A model generated the notes under the pieces. The model searched no databases, was not told the DNA's origin, and saw nothing but the letters and a program-made list of their open reading frames with translations. From DATMRS01 sp035566015 (GTDB lineage Bacteria; Pseudomonadota; Alphaproteobacteria; Sphingomonadales; Sphingomonadaceae), in the NCBI GenBank assembly GCA_035566015.1, contig DATMRS010000007.1, forward strand, positions 1 to 64,000: a stretch of DNA of 64,000 nucleotides, written 5' to 3'. Shown piece by piece: positions 53,515 through 61,496 of the stretch. How positions within the stretch are numbered: position 1 is the stretch's first letter; the number at the start of each line of letters is the position of its first letter. A program made the translations under genes and the position numbers.

Positions 53515-54620
53515 GCCGCCGCCCTCGCCATGCGCCGGCCCTGGGCATCGTGATAGAGAGCGGCCATGCCGGCTGCCATCGCCTCGGGCGTATAGCGCGC
53601 CGCCCGCCGCCGGGCCGCTTCGCCCAGTGTCAGCCGCTGGCGCGCATCGCCGACAATCGCATCGACGGCGCGGGCCAGCGCCGCATCGTCATCCGGCGAC
53701 ACGAAGGCCGCGACGCCGTCCCACAACTCGCGGAAGGTGGGGATATCGGACAGGACGAGCGCGCATCCCGCCGCCGCCGCTTCCAGCACCGCGAGGCCGA
53801 ACGGCTCGTAACGGGCGGTCGAAACGAAGACGGGGCGCGGCGCGAGACAGGCGGCAAGCGCCACCTCGTCCAACTGGCCGAGCGGGTGGAGATGCTCGAA
53901 GCGGATTTCTTCCCCGTTGGGGCCGCGCGTGGCACCCGCCGCCTTGGTGAGGATGCCCAGCCGCCGGGCGGCGCGATCGATCGTCGCGACATTCTTGCTA
54001 CGATCCCACAGCCGACCGGCGGTAAGCACGAAATCGTGCATCGCCGTATGCGCGAAGGGCAAGGGAGCCCGGCCGTTATGGACGACGTGCGGACAGGCGG
54101 CGAGGCCATGCGCGCGCTGCGTCGCCTCGGCAAAGGCGCGGCTCGGCGCGACGACGACGTCCGCCTGCCGCAGCCCGGCCGCCGTCAACGCGCCGCGCCA
54201 GGCCAGATCGTCGGGCAGTGCGCCCTGCCCCTCCACCGCCTGCCACCATGTCGTGACGCAGCTATGCGCCACCGCGATCACCGGCGCGGTAAAGGCAGTC
54301 CCCGCCGCCAGCGCCGCCATATTGAGCTGCACCACATCGGAGCGGATATCGCCCGCCAGTTCGGCGATCCGGCGGCCGGCTTCCGCCACCGTCCCGGCAT
54401 CCTCCGCCAGCCAGTCGAGCGCGAGGCCGGTTTCGATCAGCGTCGCCGCCGGGCAGGCACGAGCGGCGGCGCGCTGCGCCTCGGTCGGCGGCGGTCCCAT
54501 CAGCGCGAGCGTGGTCCGAACGCCGAACGGCGCGAGAGTGCGGGCGAGATCGAGCGCATAGGTCCACACCCCGCCGACCGCATCGACGGTGAGCAGGACG
54601 TTGAGCTCGCGCGCGCTCAT
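53511..54620 (-). CDS. GT4-family glycosyltransferase
   Basis: 369 residues from the ATG at 54620. The GT-B pattern is clear: VDAVGGVWTYALDLA with the acceptor Gly-rich loop, VAHSCVTTWW, GRLWDRSKNVATID and the donor-binding E in RYEPFGLAVLEAAAAGCALVLSDIPTFRELW. It is a retaining glycosyltransferase of the GT4 type. It is fourth in a chain of ATGA-coupled genes, between the paratose-epimerase-like enzyme and CgeB 3. Confidence 0.88.
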   Translation of the reverse strand: MSARELNVLLTVDAVGGVWTYALDLARTLAPFGVRTTLALMGPPPTEAQRAAARACPAATLIETGLALDWLAEDAGTVAEAGRRIAELAGDIRSDVVQLNMAALAAGTAFTAPVIAVAHSCVTTWWQAVEGQGALPDDLAWRGALTAAGLRQADVVVAPSRAFAEATQRAHGLAACPHVVHNGRAPLPFAHTAMHDFVLTAGRLWDRSKNVATIDRAARRLGILTKAAGATRGPNGEEIRFEHLHPLGQLDEVALAACLAPRPVFVSTARYEPFGLAVLEAAAAGCALVLSDIPTFRELWDGVAAFVSPDDDAALARAVDAIVGDARQRLTLGEAARRRAARYTPEAMAAGMAALYHDAQGRRMARAAA

Positions 54621-55699
54621 GCCGCCGCTCCCGCCTCGGCGGGCGCCGGTTTGCCGAGCCCGCGCTCCTCGGCGAGCCAATGAGCCAGCCGCGCCACGCC
54701 CGTTTTCCACGGCAGCCTCGCGCCAAGCCCCAGCGCCGCGTCGGCCGCGCGCGTGTCGGCGACGAAATAGCGCTGATCGCCCGCGCGCCAGTCCGAAAAA
54801 CCCACTTCGATCGGGCGATCGAGCAGCATCGCCATATAATCGAGCAACTGGCGCAGGCTCACCGCATTGGCAGGGCCGCCGCCCAGATTGAAGGCGCGAC
54901 CCTTCACCCGATCGATGTTCCGCCACATCGCCAGATAAGCGTCGACGGCGTCGGACACGTCGAGAATGTCACGCACCTGCCGGCCGTCGCCATAGAGGGT
55001 GATCGGCCGGCCTTCGAGCGCGCGGATCAGGAAATGGGCGACCCAGCCCTGATCCTCGGTTCCCATCTGCCGCTGTCCATAGATGCAGCTCATCCGGAGC
55101 ACCGCCATTGGCAGGCCGAAGCTGCGCGCATGATCGAGCACATATTGATCGGCCGCGCCCTTCGAACAGCCATAGGGCGTGTGGAAATCGAGAGGGCGCG
55201 CCTCACCGATACCATGATCGCGGATCGCGCGGTCGGCGGGGAGATAGGCGTCGCCCTCCTGCGCCAGATCCACATCGGCGAGATCGCCGTAAACCTTGTT
55301 GGTCGAGGCGAAGACCAGCGGTACCGCCTCATCCCGCCGGCGCAGCGCGTCAAGCAGGTTGAACGTGCCGCCGACGTTGATATCGAAATCGGCGCGCGGG
55401 TCGGTCAGGCTGGTGGTGACGGCCACCTGCGCCGCCATGTGGAACACCGCCTTCACGCCGGCCACCGCTTCGGCGAGCCGCGCGCGATCGCGCATGTCGG
55501 CGACGATGCTCGTCACGCGCCGCGGATGACGTTTCTGGAGCCAGAGGAGATTGGCCTCGGTGCCGGGACGCAGCAGCGCGTCATAGACTAGCACCTCTTG
55601 TCCCGCGCCCGCGAGGCGATCGGCGATGTTGCAGCCGATGAAGCCCGCGCCCCCCGTGACGAGGACGGGCCGGCGATCGCCAACGGCCGCCGCGCTCAT
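54617..55699 (-). CDS. NAD-dependent epimerase, CDP-paratose 2-epimerase-like
   Basis: 360 residues from the ATG at 55699. It starts PVLVTGGAGFIGCNIADRL, has ASTNKVYGDL and catalytic YGCSK, and the GGGPANAVSLRQLL segment near 280, as seen in CDP-tyvelose/paratose epimerases. It likely makes or inverts a nucleotide sugar in the pathway. Sugar identity is inference. Stop and start codons overlap with both neighbours by 4 bases. Confidence 0.82.
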   Translation of the reverse strand: MSAAAVGDRRPVLVTGGAGFIGCNIADRLAGAGQEVLVYDALLRPGTEANLLWLQKRHPRRVTSIVADMRDRARLAEAVAGVKAVFHMAAQVAVTTSLTDPRADFDINVGGTFNLLDALRRRDEAVPLVFASTNKVYGDLADVDLAQEGDAYLPADRAIRDHGIGEARPLDFHTPYGCSKGAADQYVLDHARSFGLPMAVLRMSCIYGQRQMGTEDQGWVAHFLIRALEGRPITLYGDGRQVRDILDVSDAVDAYLAMWRNIDRVKGRAFNLGGGPANAVSLRQLLDYMAMLLDRPIEVGFSDWRAGDQRYFVADTRAADAALGLGARLPWKTGVARLAHWLAEERGLGKPAPAEAGAAA

Positions 55700-56814
55700 G
55701 CGACGAGCCCCCGCGCTTCGAGTTCCGCGCGCGCCTCGCCCACCCGGTCCTCGGCGGTCTGCCGCGCGACCCACTCGACCAGTTCGGCAAGTCCGTCGTC
55801 GAAATCCTGCCGCGCGCGAAAGCCTAATTGCTCGGCCGTCTTGGTGGTGTCGCAAAAGCAGTGGCGGATATCGCCGACGCGCGCCTTGCCGACGATTTCG
55901 GGCTCGATATGATTGCGCCCCATCGCCCTCGCCAGCGCGATCGCGACCTCGTTGATCGAACGATCCTCGCCCGATCCGACGTTGAACGTCTCGCCCGCGG
56001 CCTGCGGCAATTCCAGTGCGTCGGCGAAGGCACGCGCGACGTCGCTGACATGCACGAAATCGCGACGCTGCTCGCCATCCTCGAAGATCAGCGGCTGCTG
56101 CCCGTTCAGCAGGCGCGAGGCGAAGATCGCGAGCACGCCCGTATAGGGATTGGAAAGCGCCTGCCCCGATCCGTAGACGTTGAACAGGCGCAGGCACACC
56201 GCCTCGATCCCATAGGGCTTGCCCATGATGTGCGTCGCGCATTCCTGCACATATTTGTTGAGCGCATAGATGGAGGCGAGATTGGGGCGCTTCCATTCGG
56301 GCGTCGCAACGGCCGTCAGCGGCCGTCCGGCCTCGTCGCAAGGGTCCCAGTTGCGCTGATGATCGCGCAAGGTGCGCCGTTCGGCATTTTCGACGAGCCG
56401 CCCGTCGGCATCGCGATACAGGCCCTCGCCATAGATGCTCATCGACGAGGCGGTGACGACGCGCCGCACGGGGCGGTCGATCAGCGTCTCGAAGAGGACG
56501 GCGGTGCCGACGTCGTTCACCGACGTATAGCGTTCGACCGCATACATGGACTGGCCGACGCCGACTTCCGCCGCGAGATGGATCACGCTGTCGACGCCAT
56601 CCAGCGCCCGTGCGACCGCCGCGCCGTCGCGAATGTCGGCGCGGACAAGCTCGACCTCGGACGACAGCGCCTCGGGCCTCTCGCCATCGCCATCGCCATG
56701 GACTTGCGGAATGAGGCTGTCGAGCACGCGGACCTCATGTCCCCGGCGCAACAGCTCGTCCGCCACCACGCGTCCGATGAAACCAGCGCCGCCTGTTATC
56801 AGGACTCTCTCCAC
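55696..56814 (-). CDS. NAD-dependent epimerase, dTDP-rhamnose 4-epimerase-like
   Basis: 372 residues from a GTG at 56814, with AGAGGA 6 bases upstream; a longer frame to 56868 has no supporting conserved sequence. The Rossmann start is VLITGGAGFIGRVVADEL, followed by SSMSIYGEG and catalytic YALNK. This matches the dTDP-L-rhamnose 4-epimerase group. It is the first gene of the minus-strand arm, under the AT-rich control region. Confidence 0.82.
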   Translation of the reverse strand: MERVLITGGAGFIGRVVADELLRRGHEVRVLDSLIPQVHGDGDGERPEALSSEVELVRADIRDGAAVARALDGVDSVIHLAAEVGVGQSMYAVERYTSVNDVGTAVLFETLIDRPVRRVVTASSMSIYGEGLYRDADGRLVENAERRTLRDHQRNWDPCDEAGRPLTAVATPEWKRPNLASIYALNKYVQECATHIMGKPYGIEAVCLRLFNVYGSGQALSNPYTGVLAIFASRLLNGQQPLIFEDGEQRRDFVHVSDVARAFADALELPQAAGETFNVGSGEDRSINEVAIALARAMGRNHIEPEIVGKARVGDIRHCFCDTTKTAEQLGFRARQDFDDGLAELVEWVARQTAEDRVGEARAELEARGLVA

Positions 56815-57090
56815 AATCTTTCCTCTTCGGACGAATGTTGCACAGACGATATAAATGGAACTTTCCATTCATATCACTGAGATCCATAAAGAAGAGCCTC
56901 GTTACGCGAGTCATTCGTTTCGCATGAGGCGACGCATTAACTTATGCTTCTTCATCTTTGTTCCGACTTATCCAGGCTATTTACAAAATTTTGACCCGTT
57001 ACCGTCGCGGTACAAGTTTTTATGGAACTCGGCACAAGTTAAGCGGTTCCCGATAGCTATGTTGAACCTTCGCCTGATCTTCCGCCGCTT
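56815..57090. promoter_or_regulatory. AT-rich divergent promoter region of the glycan cluster
   Basis: 276 bp between the divergent starts at 56814 and 57091. G+C is far below the genome (about 37% in 56941-57000 by eye) and there are no ORFs. Both arms begin here, so it is the main control point of the cluster. A GGAAC...GGTT arrangement at 57024-57048 with 16-base spacing vaguely resembles the EcfG stress-sigma promoter, but the -10 deviates by one base. AT-rich DNA of this kind is often a target for silencing proteins. Confidence 0.6.
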
Positions 57091-57684
57091 ATGAGCACGC
57101 CCATCCTCCTGGCCCGGCATGCCGCGCATGCCGAGATCGGCCGGATATTGAGCGGCCGACATACCGGCGTGCCGCTGAACGAGGAGGGGAGAAGGCAGGC
57201 GGAGCGGCTGGCGCACATGCTGGAAGGGCGCGGAATCGTCGCGATACAGTGCAGCCCCCAACGGCGCGCCCGCGAAACGGCGGAGATCATCGCCGCCCGG
57301 CTCGCGCGCGATATCGAGATCGTCGACGCGCTCGACGAGGTGGATTTCGGCGGCTGGTCGGGCCGGCGCTTCGATGAGCTGGAGCAGGATTCGGCGTGGC
57401 GCCGCTGGAACGCGGAACGCGCCTCGGCCGCGACGCCCGGAGGCGAGACGATGGCCCAGGCGGTGGCCCGCGTGGTGGCGCATCTGGAACAGCTCGCCGC
57501 CGCCCGGCGTGGAACCGTTCTGTGCGTCAGCCATTGCGATATCATCCGAGGCACGCTCGCGCATTATCTCGGGCTGGGTTTCGACAACCTGCTGCGCTTC
57601 GACATCGATCCGGCATCGCTCAGCGCGCTTGCCGTCGGCGAATGGGGCGGACGCGTGACGCTACTGAACGCGGTCGCGGCATGA
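57091..57684 (+). CDS. histidine phosphatase family protein
   Basis: 197 residues. The catalytic start is LLARHAAHAE (His 10), Arg in SPQRRARETAE, Glu in DEVDFGGWSG and the second His in VSHCDIIRG. It is a phosphoglycerate-mutase-like phosphatase. It shares a transcript with an inositol-phosphate synthase, so dephosphorylation of an inositol phosphate or sugar phosphate is plausible. Cobalamin-type alpha-ribazole phosphatase is the sequence-level alternative but no cobalamin genes are near. Confidence 0.84.
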   Translation: MSTPILLARHAAHAEIGRILSGRHTGVPLNEEGRRQAERLAHMLEGRGIVAIQCSPQRRARETAEIIAARLARDIEIVDALDEVDFGGWSGRRFDELEQDSAWRRWNAERASAATPGGETMAQAVARVVAHLEQLAAARRGTVLCVSHCDIIRGTLAHYLGLGFDNLLRFDIDPASLSALAVGEWGGRVTLLNAVAA

Positions 57685-58466
57685 ACGAGGAGACAACATT
57701 GGCCTCGGCAAAGAATCTTCAGGAGCGGATCGACGAACTCGCACCGTGGTTCCACAATATAGATATAGATGGTGTCTGGACAGCGCCCGATCATTTCCTG
57801 GGCGATTATCCGGGCGACAAGTTCCGGCGCTTCGCCGATGCTCTGCCCGCCGATCTTTCCGGCAAGACCGTCCTCGACATCGGCTGCAATGCCGGCTTCT
57901 ATTCGATCGAGATGAAGCGGCGCGGGGCGGCGCGCGTGCTGGGGATCGATTCGGACGACCGCTATCTGGCGCAGGCACGCCTCGTCGCGGCGGCGCTGCA
58001 TTTCAGCGAGATCGAGTTTCGCAACCTCTCGGTCTACGATGTCGGCGCGCTCGGCGAGCGTTTCGACGTCGTGATCTTCATGGGCGTGCTATACCATCTG
58101 CGCCATCCGCTGCTCGCCCTCGATCTGATCCGCGCGCATGTCGCGGGCGACATGCTCCTCTTCCAGTCGATGCAGCGCGGATCGAGCGAGGCGGCCTCGC
58201 TGGCGGAGGATTATCCCTTCGAGGAGAAAGCGATCTTCGACCGGCCGGATTATCCGCGCCTCGCCTTCGTCGAACGCGAATATTCGCACGACTGGACGAA
58301 CTGGTGGGTGCCGAACCGCGCGTGCAGCGAAGCGATGCTGCGCGCCGCCGGCTTCCGCATCGAGGCCCGGCCCGAGGAGGAAGTCTATCTCTGCCGTATT
58401 GCCGACGTGCCCTATGTCCAATGGGGCGCGGGCGCCGTCTACCCGGCGAAAGGAGGCGCGCGATGA
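57681..58466 (+). CDS. class I SAM-dependent methyltransferase (CmoB-like)
   Basis: 261 residues from the ATG at 57681 (ATGA overlap). The SAM motif TVLDIGCNAGFYSIEMKRRG is at 63-82, followed by VLGIDSDDRYLAQA and VIFMGVLYHLRHPLLAL. It resembles CmoB-type tRNA carboxymethyltransferase, but the glycan context suggests methylation of a sugar or cyclitol hydroxyl. It is coupled to the glycoside hydrolase downstream. Confidence 0.86.
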   Translation: MNEETTLASAKNLQERIDELAPWFHNIDIDGVWTAPDHFLGDYPGDKFRRFADALPADLSGKTVLDIGCNAGFYSIEMKRRGAARVLGIDSDDRYLAQARLVAAALHFSEIEFRNLSVYDVGALGERFDVVIFMGVLYHLRHPLLALDLIRAHVAGDMLLFQSMQRGSSEAASLAEDYPFEEKAIFDRPDYPRLAFVEREYSHDWTNWWVPNRACSEAMLRAAGFRIEARPEEEVYLCRIADVPYVQWGAGAVYPAKGGAR

Positions 58467-59383
58467 TCGAAGCCGCGATGATCTGGAACGAGCCCAACAA
58501 CAAATCGCACTGGGACCCGGAGATCGATCCCGACTGGTCGCGCTTCGCCCAATGCGTCATCCAGGCGGGGACCGCGATCGCCGACGCCAATCCGGCGATG
58601 ACGCGTGTGCTGGGCGGCATGTCGCCAATCGATCCGCACTGGCTGCGCGTGATGGAGGGGCATGGCGCGCTCGACAGCATCGATGTCGTCGCGGTGCACG
58701 GATTTCCGCTCGACTGGAACCTGTGGCCGATCAACGAATGGCCCGTGCGCATCGCGGAGATCGAAGCCGTGACCGACAAGCCCGTCTGGGTGACGGAGGT
58801 GGGCGTCAGTTCCTTCGGCGCGGAGGAGGTGCAGTTGTTCGGCCTCGATCGCACCGCCGAGCTGCTGATCGGCCGCGTGCCGCGTATCTTCTGGTACAGC
58901 CTGTTCGATCTGCCGCAAAGCTGGGGCGCCACCACCCGCCACCGCGAGGCGGAGGGGTCGAGCTATTATCGCCATTTCTACATGGGGCTGATCCGCGAGG
59001 ACGGCACCCCCAAGCCCGCGCTCGACCGCTTCGCCGCTTATGCCGGCGAGATGGGACTGATGCAGTGGTTTCATTATCAGGACCCGCGGCTCGACGATGC
59101 CGTCGCCTGGATGAAGCGCCTGGGCGTGCGCCGCCTGCGCACCGGCCTTTCCTGGGCGGACAGCTTCCGGCCCGACGCGATCGGCTGGTTCGACCGGCAG
59201 ATGGAGGCGCTGGCCGATTTCGATCTGACCGTCACCTTCTGTTTCACGCCCGAACATCTCGGCATCGCGCCGCATCATACGAGCGCCCCGCACGACCCGC
59301 AGGGTTTCGCCGATTTCTGCGCCTGGATGATCGATCGCTACGCGCCCGCCCGCGCCGCCGCGCCCGTCGTCCTTTCGGCCTGA
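58463..59383 (+). CDS. clan GH-A glycoside hydrolase, apparently circularly permuted
   Basis: 306 residues. The acid/base motif IWNEPN is at 7-12 (E10), where clan A enzymes usually have it near residue 150. The nucleophile motif WVTEVG gives E112. Residues 215-293 (MKRLGVRRLRTGLSWADSF, then TVTFCFTPEH and FADFCAWMIDRYA) look like strands beta1-beta3 of the same barrel, which should precede the NEPN strand. So the halves are in swapped order. No in-frame upstream coding exists, since the methyltransferase overlaps by 4 bases. Likely a beta-glycosidase; substrate unknown. Confidence 0.8.
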   Translation: MIEAAMIWNEPNNKSHWDPEIDPDWSRFAQCVIQAGTAIADANPAMTRVLGGMSPIDPHWLRVMEGHGALDSIDVVAVHGFPLDWNLWPINEWPVRIAEIEAVTDKPVWVTEVGVSSFGAEEVQLFGLDRTAELLIGRVPRIFWYSLFDLPQSWGATTRHREAEGSSYYRHFYMGLIREDGTPKPALDRFAAYAGEMGLMQWFHYQDPRLDDAVAWMKRLGVRRLRTGLSWADSFRPDAIGWFDRQMEALADFDLTVTFCFTPEHLGIAPHHTSAPHDPQGFADFCAWMIDRYAPARAAAPVVLSA

Positions 59384-59395
59384 AGGAGCCTGTCC

Positions 59396-60526
59396 ATGCT
59401 AACGCCCTTCCAACGCTCCGATCATGCGATCAACCTCGCCATCGTCGGCCTCGGCAATTGCGCCAGCTCGCTGGTGCAGGGCCTGTCTTATTATGGCGGC
59501 GGCGCCAACGATCATGCCGGCCTGATGCACTGGGATCTGGGCGGCTACAAACCCGCCGACATTCGCGTGGTCGCCGCCTGGGATATCGACGCGCGCAAGG
59601 TCGGGCGTGACGTCTCGGAGGCGATCTTCGCCCGGCCGAACTGCACCGCCACCTTCTGCGATCATGTCGCGCCCACCGGCACGAAGGTACGCATGGGCCG
59701 CATCCTCGACGGCTATTCGGATCATATGACCGATTTTCCCGACGACCGGACCTTCCTGGTCGCCGACGCGCCCGAGGCGACGCGCGCCGACGTCGTGACG
59801 ATGTTGCGCGAAGCCGAGGTCGACGTGCTCGCCAACTACCTGCCGGTCGGCTCTCAGGAGGCTACCGAATTCTACGCGGAATGCGCGCTGGAGGCAGGCG
59901 TCGCCTTCGTCAACAACATCCCGGTCTTCATCGCCAGCGACGCGCGATGGGCGGAGCGCTTCTCCAAGGCCGGCGTGCCGGTGATCGGCGACGACATCAA
60001 GGCGCAGCTCGGCGCGACGATCGTCCACCGCGTGCTGACCGACCTTTTCCGCAAGCGCGGCGTCAAGCTCGACCGGACCTATCAGCTCAACACCGGCGGC
60101 AATACCGACTTCCTCAACATGTCGAGCCGGGCGCGGCTGACGTCGAAGAAGATATCGAAGACCGAAGCGGTCCAGTCGGTGGCGCAGCGGCGGCTGGAGG
60201 ACGAGAATATCCATGTCGGCCCTTCCGATTATGTCGCCTGGCAGAATGACAACAAGGTCTGTTTCCTCCGGATGGAGGGGCAATTGTTCGGCGGCGTGCC
60301 GATGAATCTGGAGTTGCGCCTGTCGGTGGAGGACAGCCCCAATTCGGCCGGCGTCGCGATCGACATGATCCGCTGCGCCAAGCTCGCGCTCGATCGCGGC
60401 ATCGGCGGCCCGATCGATGCCGCGGCCGCCTATTTCTGCAAGCACCCGCCACACCAGACGACCGATGACCGGGCGCATGAGACGCTGGAGGCGTTCATCG
60501 CCGGCGCGGTGCGGGGCGCCGCCTGA
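59396..60526 (+). CDS. inositol-3-phosphate synthase (myo-inositol-1-phosphate synthase)
   Basis: 376 residues. Opens AINLAIVGLGNCASSLVQGL (NAD-binding loop), then PVGSQEATEFYAECALEAGVAFVN, GDDIKAQLGATIVHR and the family signature LNTGGNTDFLNM. It converts glucose 6-phosphate to inositol 1-phosphate with NAD. The form resembles the actinobacterial and archaeal enzymes. It supplies inositol for the pathway and is the clearest functional anchor in this cluster. Confidence 0.94.
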   Translation: MLTPFQRSDHAINLAIVGLGNCASSLVQGLSYYGGGANDHAGLMHWDLGGYKPADIRVVAAWDIDARKVGRDVSEAIFARPNCTATFCDHVAPTGTKVRMGRILDGYSDHMTDFPDDRTFLVADAPEATRADVVTMLREAEVDVLANYLPVGSQEATEFYAECALEAGVAFVNNIPVFIASDARWAERFSKAGVPVIGDDIKAQLGATIVHRVLTDLFRKRGVKLDRTYQLNTGGNTDFLNMSSRARLTSKKISKTEAVQSVAQRRLEDENIHVGPSDYVAWQNDNKVCFLRMEGQLFGGVPMNLELRLSVEDSPNSAGVAIDMIRCAKLALDRGIGGPIDAAAAYFCKHPPHQTTDDRAHETLEAFIAGAVRGAA

Positions 60527-60527
60527 A

Positions 60528-61496
60528 ATGAGTGACAGGACTATGCGCGCGGCGGTGCTGACCGGGCCGGGCGAGATGCGGATCGATCGGGTTCCGATGC
60601 CGCGTCCCGGCCCCGGCGAGGTGCGCGTCCGGCTCGAAGGGTGCGGCATCTGCGCGTCCAACCTTACGCCCTGGGCCGGCCCCGAATGGATGCACTATCC
60701 GACCGAGCCCGGCGCGCTCGGCCATGAGGCGTGGGGAATCGTCGACGCGGTGGGTGAGGATGTCGACACGGTCGCGCCGGGCGATCGCGTCGCCGCCCTC
60801 TCCTATCACGGCTATGCCGAATATGACCTTGCCGCCGCCGACGCGGTGGTGCCGATACCCGCGTCTCTGGCCGACCTGCCTTTCCCCGGCGAGCCGCTGG
60901 GCTGCGCGATGAACATCTTCCGCCGCAGCGATATTCGGGCGGGGCAGAGTGTCGCGATCGTCGGCATCGGCTTTCTGGGCGCGCTGCTCACCCGGCTCGC
61001 GACCGACGCCGGCGCGCGCGTCATCGCCATCTCGCGCCGCCCCTTCTCGCTCGACGTGGCTCGCGCTTTCGGCGCGGCCGAGGTGATCGCGATGGACGAT
61101 CATCAGGCGATCATCGACAAGGTGAAGGCCCTGACCGGCGGTGCCTTCTGCGATCGGGTGATCGAGGCCGTCGGCATGCAATGGCCGCTCGACCTCGCCA
61201 GCGAACTGGTGCGCGAGCGCGGCAGGCTGATCGTTGCGGGCTATCATCAGGATGGGCCGCGTCAGGTGAACATGTGGCTGTGGAACTGGCGCGGCATCGA
61301 TGTCATCAACGCGCATGAACGCGATCCGCAAGCCTATCTCGCGGGCATGCGGGACGCGGTGGAGGCCGTTGCCGCCGGCCGCCTCGACCCGACGCCGCTT
61401 TATACGCACCACTTCCCGCTCGAGCGGCTGGGCGAGGCGCTGGACGCGACGCGTGACCGGCCGGACGGCTTCCTGAAAGCGGTGGTCGCGCCATGA
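60528..61496 (+). CDS. medium-chain dehydrogenase/reductase without the structural zinc lobe
   Basis: 322 residues from the ATG at 60528, one base after the inositol synthase stop. Catalytic-zinc-type C42 (GCGICASN) and H66-E67 (LGHEAWG) are present. The four-Cys structural zinc lobe found at this point in usual alcohol dehydrogenases is absent. The Rossmann motif is VGIGFLGALLTRLA. It may oxidise an inositol, sugar or glycoside hydroxyl using NAD(P). Overlaps the next gene by 4 bases. Confidence 0.85.
   Translation: MSDRTMRAAVLTGPGEMRIDRVPMPRPGPGEVRVRLEGCGICASNLTPWAGPEWMHYPTEPGALGHEAWGIVDAVGEDVDTVAPGDRVAALSYHGYAEYDLAAADAVVPIPASLADLPFPGEPLGCAMNIFRRSDIRAGQSVAIVGIGFLGALLTRLATDAGARVIAISRRPFSLDVARAFGAAEVIAMDDHQAIIDKVKALTGGAFCDRVIEAVGMQWPLDLASELVRERGRLIVAGYHQDGPRQVNMWLWNWRGIDVINAHERDPQAYLAGMRDAVEAVAAGRLDPTPLYTHHFPLERLGEALDATRDRPDGFLKAVVAP

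Noticed and set aside
57024..57048. EcfG-type general stress promoter (GGAAC-N16-GGTT)
   Set aside because: The -10 element differs from CGTT and only one copy is visible; it is kept as a remark and not listed as a promoter.
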